Below are positions 53,289-61,731 of a stretch of 64,000 bases of DNA, in pieces. The notes below the pieces were generated by a model. It had not been told where the DNA came from. It did not search any database and worked only from the letters and a program-made list of their open reading frames with translations. Made by a program: the position numbers and the translations under genes. The first letter of the stretch is position 1; each line of letters opens with the position of its first letter. Origin of the DNA: an uncultured Anaerolineae bacterium (GTDB lineage Bacteria; Chloroflexota; Anaerolineae; J036; Brachytrichaceae); the NCBI GenBank assembly GCA_937959265.1, contig CALGMA010000049.1, positions 1 through 64,000 on the forward strand, given 5' to 3'.

Positions 53289-53972
53289 TTAGTTGGGTTC
53301 GATGTAAATGAGCTCGGCCAGGTTTTGTCCAATGGCCACAGCGCCATCGGGCGTTTCGACGGTTACCGGACCACCGTATGGGGCAATGCCTCTCAAAGTC
53401 ACCCGTACGCCCGGCTTCAGCCCCTGCTCGCCCAAATATTTGAGCCATTCACCGTTGTCGGTGTCTACGCAGCGGATGATGCCGCTTGTACCCGGTGCAA
53501 GCGAAAGGATCGGCGCGTCGTTCACCTCGGGCAACGTACCGTCCTTTCTGGGAATCAGGTGGCCGTGCGGACAGCGCGTGGGATGCCCGAGCATCTCATC
53601 CATCCGATCTTCCAGCGGCTCGGTGATGGCTGTTTCGAGCGCGTGCGCATGGTCATCCACCTCGTGCCACGCGAACCCCATCACTCGATGCAGGAACATC
53701 TCGAGCAGGCGATGGCGCCGGATGGTGCGCAATGCCAGCCGCCGGCCCTCGGGCGTCAGGGTCGCGCCTTTATACGGCGTGAGCTGCACCAGCCTGCGTT
53801 CGGCCAGTCGCTTGAGCATCACACTTGCTCCCGATGGCGTGACGCCCAGCTTCTCCGCGATCTCGGTAGTGTTCGCGGCATCGGACTGTTGGGTCAGGCG
53901 ATAGATGACATCCAGATAGTGCAACGTCGCATCGTTTACGCCAACCGGGTCGGAGTAGGTCGTTTTCGACAT
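53289..53972 (-). CDS. DtxR/MntR family metal-dependent repressor
   Basis: A 227-residue regulator with an N-terminal winged helix (TEIAEKLGVTPSGASVMLKR), a dimerisation and metal domain containing RHRLLEMFLHRVMGFAWHEV, HALETAI and the ligand region HPTRCPHGHLIP, and a C-terminal SH3-like FeoA domain (about 150-227). It is expected to bind DNA when loaded with Fe2+ or Mn2+. The ATG at 53972 is 6 bp after a TAATAC -10 box. A 20-bp palindrome lies just upstream. It precedes the P1B-4 ATPase in one operon. Confidence 0.93.
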   Translation of the reverse strand: MSKTTYSDPVGVNDATLHYLDVIYRLTQQSDAANTTEIAEKLGVTPSGASVMLKRLAERRLVQLTPYKGATLTPEGRRLALRTIRRHRLLEMFLHRVMGFAWHEVDDHAHALETAITEPLEDRMDEMLGHPTRCPHGHLIPRKDGTLPEVNDAPILSLAPGTSGIIRCVDTDNGEWLKYLGEQGLKPGVRVTLRGIAPYGGPVTVETPDGAVAIGQNLAELIYIEPN

Positions 53973-53978
53973 CTTCGA

Positions 53979-54014
53979 GTATTAGAAAACTTGTAATTTA
54001 ACAGCTGTTAAATT
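53979..54014 (-). promoter_or_regulatory. Promoter and palindromic operator of the metal operon
   Basis: A perfect 20-bp palindrome (53995-54014, AATTTAACAG/CTGTTAAATT) lies 10 bp upstream of TAATAC (53979-53984) on the minus strand. It covers the -35 position, as expected for DtxR/MntR-type repression of the operon by its own regulator. Confidence 0.7.
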
Positions 54015-54152
54015 CTATGCGTACATGGTTTAATTGTCAATTGATTTCACAGAATGCGTCATGGCGCACGTTGGCCGTTGAGGAGAACTCATCGCCACAA
54101 GGTGAGGAAGCAAATACATCTGGTCAATCTCAACACGGCAGCCCGAGCAACC

Positions 54153-55112
54153 TCAGTCATGCAACCCAAAACGGAATGGATCGCGCGGGTCGAGTAGCAA
54201 CGTGGCGTCGGCAGTGACGAACGCTTCGCCGGTGATCGTCGGTGTGATCGAGCCGTCAGCGTTCACCTCGAAGCTGGCTTCGAACATACTGCCGATAATG
54301 CTTTCCTGTCGCCACACTTGGCCGGGCGCAAGCCGGCTGTCGGCATACAGGCAGGCCAGCTTGGCGCTGGTGCCGGTGCCGCACGGTGAGCGGTCATAGG
54401 CGTTGCCAGGGCACAACACGAAGTTCCGGCTGTCGGCGCGCATGCTTGGCCCGAACAACTCGATGTGATCAATCTCTGCGCTGCCTGCGCCGGTGATGCC
54501 ATTGTGCCGTAGGGCATCCTTGGTGCGCACGGCGAATTGCGTCAGCGCCGGGATGTTGGCTGCATTCAGCGCCTGGCCGTGTTCTTGAACGAGGAAGAAC
54601 CAGTTGCCACCCCAGGCCACATCACCGGTTACTATACCGATGCCGTCTACGTCTACCCGCACGTTCTTATCATAGCGGTAGCTGGGCACGTTGCGTACGG
54701 AGACGCGGTTCGGATAGGTCTGTGCTGCAGCGTCCGAAGGATGCAGAGTCGTTTCGACGATCCCTACCGGCGTTTCCACGCGGTGCATGCCGGGCGTGAT
54801 GCGTCCGAGGTAGGCCAGCGAGGCCATCAAGCCGATCGTGCCATGACCGCACATGCCCAGATAGCCGGCGTTGTTGAAGAAAATCACGCCAGTGCTGCAC
54901 GCCAAGTCGTCGGGCCGGCAGAGTAGCGCGCCGACGATCATGTCGCTGCCGCGCGGCTCGTGGATTACTGCGCGGCGTAGCCAATCGTGTCGCTCGCGCA
55001 GGAGGCGCAGTTGCTCGGCTACGTTTCCACTGCCCAGATCAGGCCCGCCGCTCACCACCAGCCGTGTCGGCTCACCACCGGTGTGCGAGTCAATGACGTG
55101 GAGATTCTGCAT
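54153..55112 (-). CDS. 4-hydroxyproline 2-epimerase (proline racemase family)
   Basis: A 319-residue PLP-independent epimerase that moves the alpha-proton between two thiols. Both catalytic Cys are present: Cys88 in GMCGHGTIG and Cys244 in [11 protein letters not shown]. Having both Cys separates it from trans-3-hydroxyproline dehydratases, which lack one. The opening [15 protein letters not shown] is conserved. The neighbouring galactonate-dehydratase-like gene in the same direction suggests a catabolic block, although the two substrates differ. Confidence 0.9.
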   Translation of the reverse strand: MQNLHVIDSHTGGEPTRLVVSGGPDLGSGNVAEQLRLLRERHDWLRRAVIHEPRGSDMIVGALLCRPDDLACSTGVIFFNNAGYLGMCGHGTIGLMASLAYLGRITPGMHRVETPVGIVETTLHPSDAAAQTYPNRVSVRNVPSYRYDKNVRVDVDGIGIVTGDVAWGGNWFFLVQEHGQALNAANIPALTQFAVRTKDALRHNGITGAGSAEIDHIELFGPSMRADSRNFVLCPGNAYDRSPCGTGTSAKLACLYADSRLAPGQVWRQESIIGSMFEASFEVNADGSITPTITGEAFVTADATLLLDPRDPFRFGLHD

Positions 55113-55201
55113 GGCATCGGTGAGTTATTGAGTGGCCAAGTTGCGAAGTGCGCATACCGGCTACTCAGCAACCCGATGACGGATCCACTGTACAACCTGA
55201 A

Positions 55202-56359
55202 TCACCAGTTCTGCACGCTCCCGTCACTACGATACAGCTTGGGCGCTTCCCAGAACTTGAACGGCCGGTCGGCGAAGTCTTTCTCGTTGAACTCGACGCC
55301 CAGGCCAGGTCCCTCTGGCACACGGAAGTGTGTCCCTTCGAGCTTGAGCTGTACGGGAAAGATGTCCTCGTCGTAGAAGTTCAGATTCTCGGTTGGCGAA
55401 TAGCGTACTTCGAGCGCGAAGAAGTTGGGAACGGCTGCGGCCAGGTGCACCGTGGCGGCGGTACAGATCGGGCCGAGCGGGTTATGGGGCATCAGGTCAA
55501 TGTAGTGCGCCTCGCACCAGCCGGCCACTTTCATCGCCTCGGTAAAGCCGCCGATGTTGCAGATGTCCAGCCGCATGTAGTTCGTCAGCCCACGCTCGAT
55601 GTAGGGCAGCGCCTGCCACTTGCTACTGAACTCTTCGCCAATGGCCATCGGCACGTCGGTCAAGTGACGCAACTGCTCGTAGGCCTCGGGGCATTCGTCG
55701 CGGATCGGCTCCTCCAGGAAATCCAGCGTGCCCCGGGGCATGCGTTGGCAGAACGACGCCGCTTCGGCTACGCTTAGCCGATGATGATAGTCTACGCCCA
55801 ACATCGGCCCGCTGCCGACGGCTGCGCGCACCTGGGCGAACCATTCGGCGGTGATGCCGATGGATGCCCACGGCTCCCAGACGTTTCCATCACGCGGACC
55901 GGCGTAGGCCGGCGACATGCGGATGATATGCCAGCCTTGGTCGAGCAGCAGCCGACAACGCTCAATGAGTTGCTCGGCGCTGTCTGCGCCGGTGGTAGCA
56001 AAGCAGTTCACGTAGTCACGCTGCTTACCGCCGAGCAGTTGATACACCGGCACACCTAACACCCTACCTTTGATGTCGTGGAGCGCAATGTCAATGGCGC
56101 TCTGGGCTGCAGTCAGCACGCGCCCACCCTCGAAGTACTGCGAGCGGTAGAGCAGTTGCCAGATGAATCCGCTGCGCATCGGATCTTGACCGATCAACAG
56201 CTCACGGTAGTGACGGAGGGCGCCTTCCACGGCCAGCTCGCGTCCGCTCAGCCCGGACTCGCCCCAGCCATGGACGCCTTCGTCCGTTTCGATCTTGACG
56301 ATCAGTTGATTGCGACTGCCCACCCAGGTGGGATAGACCTTGATATCGGTGATCTTCAT
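55202..56359 (-). CDS. Enolase-superfamily dehydratase, galactonate dehydratase-like
   Basis: A 385-residue acid-sugar dehydratase. Metal ligands are Asp190 (MLGVDYHHR), Glu216 (FLEEPIRD) and Glu242 (AIGEEFSS). Acid/base residues are His192 and His292 (DLMPHNPLGP). The D-x-H after the sixth strand and PHNP are typical of D-galactonate/gluconate-type dehydratases (DgoD group). The ATG at 56359 starts MKITDIKVYPTWVG; an upstream extension lacks support. It is distinct from the 31253 enzyme, which has the Lys/His arrangement. Confidence 0.88.
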   Translation of the reverse strand: MKITDIKVYPTWVGSRNQLIVKIETDEGVHGWGESGLSGRELAVEGALRHYRELLIGQDPMRSGFIWQLLYRSQYFEGGRVLTAAQSAIDIALHDIKGRVLGVPVYQLLGGKQRDYVNCFATTGADSAEQLIERCRLLLDQGWHIIRMSPAYAGPRDGNVWEPWASIGITAEWFAQVRAAVGSGPMLGVDYHHRLSVAEAASFCQRMPRGTLDFLEEPIRDECPEAYEQLRHLTDVPMAIGEEFSSKWQALPYIERGLTNYMRLDICNIGGFTEAMKVAGWCEAHYIDLMPHNPLGPICTAATVHLAAAVPNFFALEVRYSPTENLNFYDEDIFPVQLKLEGTHFRVPEGPGLGVEFNEKDFADRPFKFWEAPKLYRSDGSVQNW

Positions 56360-56751
56360 AGCGAAGCCGATTAAAAGTGGACAGGAGGGAGATGTCAATT
56401 GCTGTCGGATCGGTTACGGCCGTCTCCGCGCCGTCTCACGCTACCCAGTGTATGTGCCACCATAAAAGGGTTTAGGGCAGGGCGCGCCCTCAATTCATTA
56501 AACGGCAATGAAAGGTGAGGGGCTGCCTTCTTGCAACGTGATCTTCGTAGCAACTCGTCAACTAACTCTGTGCACACGCTGGCCCTCTTTGTATGCCACG
56601 CTTGCCTGACGATGGGGGAACGATCCGGCCCTGTTGCATTATGCACCGCGTGGAACATAGTATTTTTGCGACTATCATCATGTGTAGTCGGATTGATCTC
56701 GAAAAACAATAATTTGTCGCAAATAAGATACTGTTATGGGCATTATCGAGG
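56360..56751. other. Low-GC control region upstream of TIR-FGE gene
   Basis: No gene is apparent in this 392-bp gap. The last 120 bp are AT-rich and hold an interlocked set of short inverted repeats: TTTGCGAC (56665-56672) with GTCGCAAA (56716-56723), and CGACTA (56669-56674) with TAGTCG (56685-56690). They may be operator half-sites for the gene starting at 56752. Confidence 0.4.
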
Positions 56752-58311
56752 ATGAAACTGACCCTTTGTCCCAAGCAATCGCTCGTAGGAGGTGCCGCTC
56801 TCGTGATGCTTTTGAGAAGTGCTCTGTCAGCGCATCGGACACAGCGTAGTGAAATTTCTGACTTGCGCAATTTCATTGTAGAACATTTCAGCAGAGATGA
56901 ACTGGAGCTTTTCTGCGCCGACTATTTTCGTGACTTTTACCTGGATTATGAAGGATCGAATTTATCCAGGAGTCAGTGGGCGCATCGGCTCGTCGAATAT
57001 TGTGTGCGCCGGAATCGGTTGACCAACTTGCGCGCTGCGTTGCAGAAAGAGCGCACCGAACCTTTTGCCAAGCGTTTCGCGCTGACGCCGGTCGCCGGTC
57101 AATCCCGGCGCGTCCATGACCCGCGACAGGTCTTCATCAGCTATGCCCACGAGGATGCGCCCGTTGCGCGCCGCTTGGCGGCTGATTTGCGGCGGCATGA
57201 CTACCCGGTGTGGATCGCGCCGGAGAGCATTCAGCCTGGCGAGTCGTGGGTGAGCGCAATTGACCGTGGACTGCACGAGAGTGGCATCTTTCTCGCCTTG
57301 CTCTCGCCGGCGGCGGTCAAGTCCCAGTGGGTCAGGAGCGAGACCCGGTTGGCCATCCAGCTCGAGCATCAGGGTAGGCTGCGCCTGGTGCCGATGATGC
57401 TGAAGTCTTGCGATCCATCGCTCCTGTCGGCTTTCCTGACATCCTATCAAATCATCCCGGCGTCCAACCGTTACGAGCAGGCGTTGGCCGAATTGTTGGT
57501 CGAGCTGGGGTCATCGCCCGCGCGTGTGGCGGCCGACAGCGTCACGCGTTGGCTGCGCAGCCCAAGCGGCAAGCGACGCTGGCCGAGCCAGCTGTCGGTC
57601 GTTGCGCCGGTCAAGCTGGAGCTGCTGCGTGTTCCTGCCGGATCGTTCTGGATGGGCAGCCACGTCAAGCGTGACCGCGCAGCCCAGGTGAACGAGATGC
57701 CGCGCCATCGCGTGCGGTTGTCGGATTACTATATCGCACGCTATCCGGTGACCAATCAGCAGTATGCCTTCTTTGCGCAGGCCACGCAGCGCGACTTCAA
57801 GATGCCGGCCGGCAAAGAGGACCACCCGGTCGTTAACGTTTCCTGGAACGACGCCGTGGCGTTTTGCGTGTGGTTGAGCCAGACGACCGGATTGAACTTT
57901 GGACTGCCGACCGAGGCGGAATGGGAGAAGGCGGCGCGCGGCACAGATGGTCGAGTCTATCCCTGGGGTGATGAGTTCGACGCCAGGCGGCTGAATAGCC
58001 GTGAGAGCAACATTCAGGACACGACGCCAGTAGGCTGGTATTCGCCGGCTGGCGACAGCCCATACGAGGTCGCTGACATGTGCGGCAACGCCTGGGAATG
58101 GTGCGCTGACTGGTATAACGAGGAAGAGTACCTGCGACGTGCCGGGACGCGGGTGAGCGATCCTCGTGGGCCCGCGCAGGGCATGATGCGCGTGCTGCGC
58201 GGTGGCGCATTCGACTTCAACAAGGATGGCGTGCGCTGCGGCTACCGCGCAGCCAACTTCCCTCATGAGCGTAGCTACGATTATGGCTTTCGCCTTGTCT
58301 TGCGCCCGTAG
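56752..58311 (+). CDS. EAD-like domain + TIR + FGE-sulfatase domain protein
   Basis: A 519-residue three-part protein. Residues 36-105 form a helical effector-associated (EAD-like) domain (DLRNFIVEHFSRDELELFCA, then LVEYCVRRNRL). Residues 125-255 are a TIR domain (QVFISYAHEDAPVARRLA, PGESWVSAIDRGL, LALLSPAAVKSQWVRSE), with Glu197 at the position of the NADase catalytic Glu. Residues 287-519 are a formylglycine-generating-enzyme/C-lectin fold (VPAGSFWMGSH, DEAE-type LPTEAEWEKAARG, MCGNAWEWCADWY, VLRGGAFDF). Of the FGE Cys pair only Cys496 is present, so oxidase activity is unlikely and a sensing role is more plausible. This architecture occurs in bacterial conflict and signalling systems. The partner may be the protein at 61732. 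Confidence 0.85.
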   Translation: MKLTLCPKQSLVGGAALVMLLRSALSAHRTQRSEISDLRNFIVEHFSRDELELFCADYFRDFYLDYEGSNLSRSQWAHRLVEYCVRRNRLTNLRAALQKERTEPFAKRFALTPVAGQSRRVHDPRQVFISYAHEDAPVARRLAADLRRHDYPVWIAPESIQPGESWVSAIDRGLHESGIFLALLSPAAVKSQWVRSETRLAIQLEHQGRLRLVPMMLKSCDPSLLSAFLTSYQIIPASNRYEQALAELLVELGSSPARVAADSVTRWLRSPSGKRRWPSQLSVVAPVKLELLRVPAGSFWMGSHVKRDRAAQVNEMPRHRVRLSDYYIARYPVTNQQYAFFAQATQRDFKMPAGKEDHPVVNVSWNDAVAFCVWLSQTTGLNFGLPTEAEWEKAARGTDGRVYPWGDEFDARRLNSRESNIQDTTPVGWYSPAGDSPYEVADMCGNAWEWCADWYNEEEYLRRAGTRVSDPRGPAQGMMRVLRGGAFDFNKDGVRCGYRAANFPHERSYDYGFRLVLRP

Positions 58312-58323
58312 CGCGGCGCTGCT

Positions 58324-59037
58324 TCAAAGCTCGTCCGCGTAGTCGCCAACGGCGCGGATCAGGCGCATGACCTCGTCCAGATCATCCGTCAGGTGCAGCA
58401 GCGCAAGGTCATCGGGGCCAATCAGCCGGCGCGCAGCCAGCGCACCAGTGATCCAGTCCAGCAGCGGCTGCCAGAATTCGCGACCGACGAGGATGATCGG
58501 CACGGCACCGTTGGACTTACCGGTCTGCACCAGGGTGAGGATGGTGAATAGCTCGTCCAGCGTGCCGTAGCCGCCCGGGAAGAATACGTAGGCCAGGGCC
58601 GAGTAGTCCAGCATGAACTTGCGGCTGAAGAAGTACTGAAAGCCCATGCCCTCTTTGACGTAGGGATTGAGCTTCTGCTCCATAGGCAACTGGATGTTCA
58701 ACCCGACGGAGTGGCCGCCGGCCTCGGTCGCACCGCGATTGCCGGCTTCCATGACGCCTGGCCCACCGCCGGTCACGACAGTGAAGTGGGCGCGGGCGAG
58801 CCGCCGGCCCAACTCGCGCGCCAGCGCGTAATATGGATCGCTCTCCGGCAGGCGCGCCGAGCCAAAGATGGTCACCGTGCGTTCCAGGTTGGAGAGGAAC
58901 TCGAACCCTTGCACGAACTCGGCAGTGATGCGCAGCACTTCCCAGGAGAGGCTGGTGTGGTGGTCGGCGAAGGTAAGCTGCATGCGCTGAATCGGCGATT
59001 TGCGCTCTTGGCGAGGAAGAGATTTGACGCTGTTCAT
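58324..59037 (-). CDS. LOG family protein (TIGR00730-like)
   Basis: A 237-residue Rossmann-like protein of the lysine-decarboxylase-like/LOG family, which removes ribose 5-phosphate from cytokinin-type nucleotides or related AMP derivatives. Motifs are VTGGGPGVMEAGNRGATEAG and the signature PGGYGTLDELFTIL. It belongs to the longer bacterial branch (SLGLNIQLPMEQKLNPYV-like region). The ATG at 59037 was chosen; a TTG start at 59073 would overlap the S2P stop codon. It converges with the TIR-FGE gene, 12 bp apart. Confidence 0.88.
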   Translation of the reverse strand: MNSVKSLPRQERKSPIQRMQLTFADHHTSLSWEVLRITAEFVQGFEFLSNLERTVTIFGSARLPESDPYYALARELGRRLARAHFTVVTGGGPGVMEAGNRGATEAGGHSVGLNIQLPMEQKLNPYVKEGMGFQYFFSRKFMLDYSALAYVFFPGGYGTLDELFTILTLVQTGKSNGAVPIILVGREFWQPLLDWITGALAARRLIGPDDLALLHLTDDLDEVMRLIRAVGDYADEL

Positions 59038-59069
59038 GGTTCGAAGCAAGTCTTGACGTTGTTTCGCCT

Positions 59070-60209
59070 TCAAAGTGTCGCGCTGTTCCGCTGGCGCAAC
59101 TCGTTTTGACGGCGGACGAAGGTGAGCACGGTGAACGCCTCGCTGATGTCGTCCATGCTGATCAGGCCCAGGTAGCGCGAGCCGTCGAACACGGCGGCCA
59201 AATGCGCGCCGCTTTCCATCAGGATTTCGCGCACCTCGTCCAGCGATTTGTGCGCTTCGACGCGCAGGAATTCACGCTGCATGATCTCGGTCACGTAGCG
59301 GTCGGCGCTATCGGTGGCCAGCGTGCGCAGCACATCGTTGCGGGTGATCACGCCGATGATGTAGTTACCTTGCATTACGGCGAAGTCGGGCTGGTAGCTG
59401 GTGAGGATGTATTCCACCACGGTGCTTACGCGATCGCCGACTTGCAAGTTAAGGGCGTGTTTGTTATAGGCATCACCGACGCGCAGCGTGTTCAGCACCG
59501 TGCGTGCCTCCGTTAAGCCGCGCTCCTGGCCGGCGCCGAAGAAAATGAACAGCGCGATCAATGTGAGCAAGAGCTGGCCGTTGGCGATGCCGAGGATGCC
59601 GAGGATCACGGCGGAGATTTGGCCGATGATCGAAGCGATGCGCGTGGCGCGCGCGTTGCCTAGGCCCATGGCCAGCACCGCGCGTAGGATGCGCCCGCCA
59701 TCCAGCGGAAAGGCCGGGATCAAGTTGAACACCACGAGACTGATGTTGGCGAACAACAACCAGATCAGCATGGTGGTGAGCGATGGCTCGCGCAGCGTTG
59801 CCAACAGCGCGTTGACATTCATTAAGTCCACGCCGATGCCGCCGGTGACGAGAAGTAGGAGGGCAGCGATGAGCACGTTCACTGCCGGCCCGGCCACGGC
59901 GATCAACAGCTCGTGCCATGGCTTCTCCGGGCTCTTGGCGATAAGCGCTACGCCACCCAGCGGCAGCAGCACGATCTCACGTACCGGGATGTTGAAGAGT
60001 TGGGCGACGATGCTGTGGCCGAGTTCGTGCAATGTGACACAGGTGAAGAGCAAAATCATGAGCGCCACTCCGAACAACGCGCCCTCGACGGGGTTGCCGG
60101 GCACGCTGCCGGCCCATTGCAGTGCACCGAAGATCAAGATGAGGAAGAACGTGGCGTGAACCTTGATGTCAATGCCACGCACGCGCGCAATTCTGAATGA
60201 CCAGCCCAT
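59070..60209 (-). CDS. Site-2 protease (M50) with CBS pair
   Basis: A 379-residue intramembrane metalloprotease. The zinc motif HELGH is at residues 61-65, and NLIPAFPLDGGRILRA supplies the third ligand Asp. Five to six helices precede a C-terminal CBS pair (about residues 250-370), which binds adenine nucleotides and may tune activity. The group III S2P-CBS architecture is common in Chloroflexota, archaea and cyanobacteria. The substrate is unknown. The gene lies directly upstream of the LOG gene. Confidence 0.93.
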   Translation of the reverse strand: MGWSFRIARVRGIDIKVHATFFLILIFGALQWAGSVPGNPVEGALFGVALMILLFTCVTLHELGHSIVAQLFNIPVREIVLLPLGGVALIAKSPEKPWHELLIAVAGPAVNVLIAALLLLVTGGIGVDLMNVNALLATLREPSLTTMLIWLLFANISLVVFNLIPAFPLDGGRILRAVLAMGLGNARATRIASIIGQISAVILGILGIANGQLLLTLIALFIFFGAGQERGLTEARTVLNTLRVGDAYNKHALNLQVGDRVSTVVEYILTSYQPDFAVMQGNYIIGVITRNDVLRTLATDSADRYVTEIMQREFLRVEAHKSLDEVREILMESGAHLAAVFDGSRYLGLISMDDISEAFTVLTFVRRQNELRQRNSATL

Positions 60210-60344
60210 AGGATTTGTCGGATGCTATCATCTGTTCCTTGACCCAGGCTGAGAACACCGGCCGCTATGCTCGGCGTAGGAGAACGGACGAGCCGATTCT
60301 TGCGTCCGGCAAACGACGCATGGATGGAGCATGTCGCGAGAAAT

Positions 60345-61694
60345 TCAAGGCGCCGACTTTCTGGCTGCGTAAGGCATGAACACATCGAGCAGTCGTCCGG
60401 GGATGCGGCCGCTGAGCACCACGCTGCGTTCCTCAGGGAGCTCGCTGTCCACTGTGCCCTCGCGCCGGAAGAGCGCCATCAAGTCGCCTGCCTTGTAGGG
60501 CAGCCGCACCCGAATCGGCACCAGCCGCTCGAACAGCACGGCTTCCACTTCGGCCAGCAGTTCGTCCAGGCCTTCCCTGCGCAGCGCAGAGATGAAGATG
60601 CCTTCGCCGAGCACATTGATCGCCAGGCGCCTGCGCTGCTCCGGCGAGAGCTGTTCGGCCTTGTTCAGCGCTGTCACGATCGGCTTGGTGCCGGCGCCCA
60701 GTTCCCTCAGCGTGTCTATAACCGTCTGGGCCTGCTCGAGGGCATTGGGGTGGGTGATGTCCACCACGTGCAGCAGCGCATCGGCTTCGGTGATCTCCTC
60801 CAGCGTGGCGCGGAAGGCGGCCACCAGTTGCGTCGGCAGCTTCTGAATGAAGCCGACGGTGTCGGTGAATAGCGCCAAGTGGCCATGCGGCAATCGCACC
60901 CGGCGCGTGGTTGGGTCGAGCGTGGCGAAAAGTTTGTCCTCGGCCAGCACGTCGGCCTTAGCGATGGCGTTGAGCAGCGTGGACTTGCCGGCGTTGGTGT
61001 AGCCGACGATGGCGACGACGGGGATCTCGGCGCGTTTGCGCTGCGCCCGGTGTTGTGCGCGCTGTTTGCGCACTTCTTCCAGTTCGCGCTTGAGCCTGGC
61101 GATGCGTTCGTCAATCCGGCGACGATCGATTTCGAGCTGAGTCTCGCCGGGGCCGCGCAGACCCACGCCGCCGGTGCCGCTGCGGCCGGCGCCGCCGCCG
61201 GCTTGCCGCGCCAGGTGCGTCCATTGTCGGGTCAGCCGCGGTTTGCGGTATTCGTACTGCGCCAGCTCGACCTGGAGCGCGCCTTCGCGTGTGCTGGCAT
61301 GTTGCGCGAAGATGTCAAGAATCAGTCCGGTGCGGTCCAGCACGATCACATCCTCGCCCAGCGCTTCCTCCAACTCGCGCAGGTGGCGCGGCGATAGTTC
61401 GTCGTCGAATACCACCACGTCGAAGTCGCGCGCGTTGCGCCAGGCGATCAGCTCTTCCAGCTTGCCCGGGCCGATGAACGTGTTCGGGTTCGGCGCGTCC
61501 AGCGTCTGCGTGGTCTGGCCGACGATTGCTAGGCCAGCGGTCTTGCACAGCAGCGCCAGCTCTTCCATCGAGGATTCGAGCGGCAAGTGCATGCCTTCCC
61601 TGGCGCGATAGGCGGGGTTTTTGAACTCCACGCCGACGAGAAAGGCTTTTTGAACTTCGGGTGTGGTCTCGTATTTGATTCGCGATCTAGGCAT
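60345..61694 (-). CDS. hflX: Ribosome-associated GTPase HflX
   Basis: A 449-residue GTPase that binds 50S subunits and rescues stalled or hibernating ribosomes. The N-terminal HflX domain includes NTFIGPGKLEEL and DVVVFDDELSPRHLRELEEA. The Gly-rich GGGAGRSGTGGVGLRGPGET hinge precedes the G domain with GYTNAGKSTLLNAI, the DTVGFI switch and TALNKAEQL. Start MPRSRIKYETTPEVQ. The EAD-containing gene ends 37 bp upstream in the same direction. Confidence 0.95.
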   Translation of the reverse strand: MPRSRIKYETTPEVQKAFLVGVEFKNPAYRAREGMHLPLESSMEELALLCKTAGLAIVGQTTQTLDAPNPNTFIGPGKLEELIAWRNARDFDVVVFDDELSPRHLRELEEALGEDVIVLDRTGLILDIFAQHASTREGALQVELAQYEYRKPRLTRQWTHLARQAGGGAGRSGTGGVGLRGPGETQLEIDRRRIDERIARLKRELEEVRKQRAQHRAQRKRAEIPVVAIVGYTNAGKSTLLNAIAKADVLAEDKLFATLDPTTRRVRLPHGHLALFTDTVGFIQKLPTQLVAAFRATLEEITEADALLHVVDITHPNALEQAQTVIDTLRELGAGTKPIVTALNKAEQLSPEQRRRLAINVLGEGIFISALRREGLDELLAEVEAVLFERLVPIRVRLPYKAGDLMALFRREGTVDSELPEERSVVLSGRIPGRLLDVFMPYAARKSAP

Positions 61695-61731
61695 ACTTCT
61701 CTTCGACGGCGGGCCAGCCTTTGTGTTCTGA

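Noticed and set aside
58324-59073. LOG gene as part of a defence island with TIR
   Set aside because: The protein has ordinary LOG motifs and sits in an operon-like run with S2P; convergent adjacency to the TIR gene alone is weak evidence.
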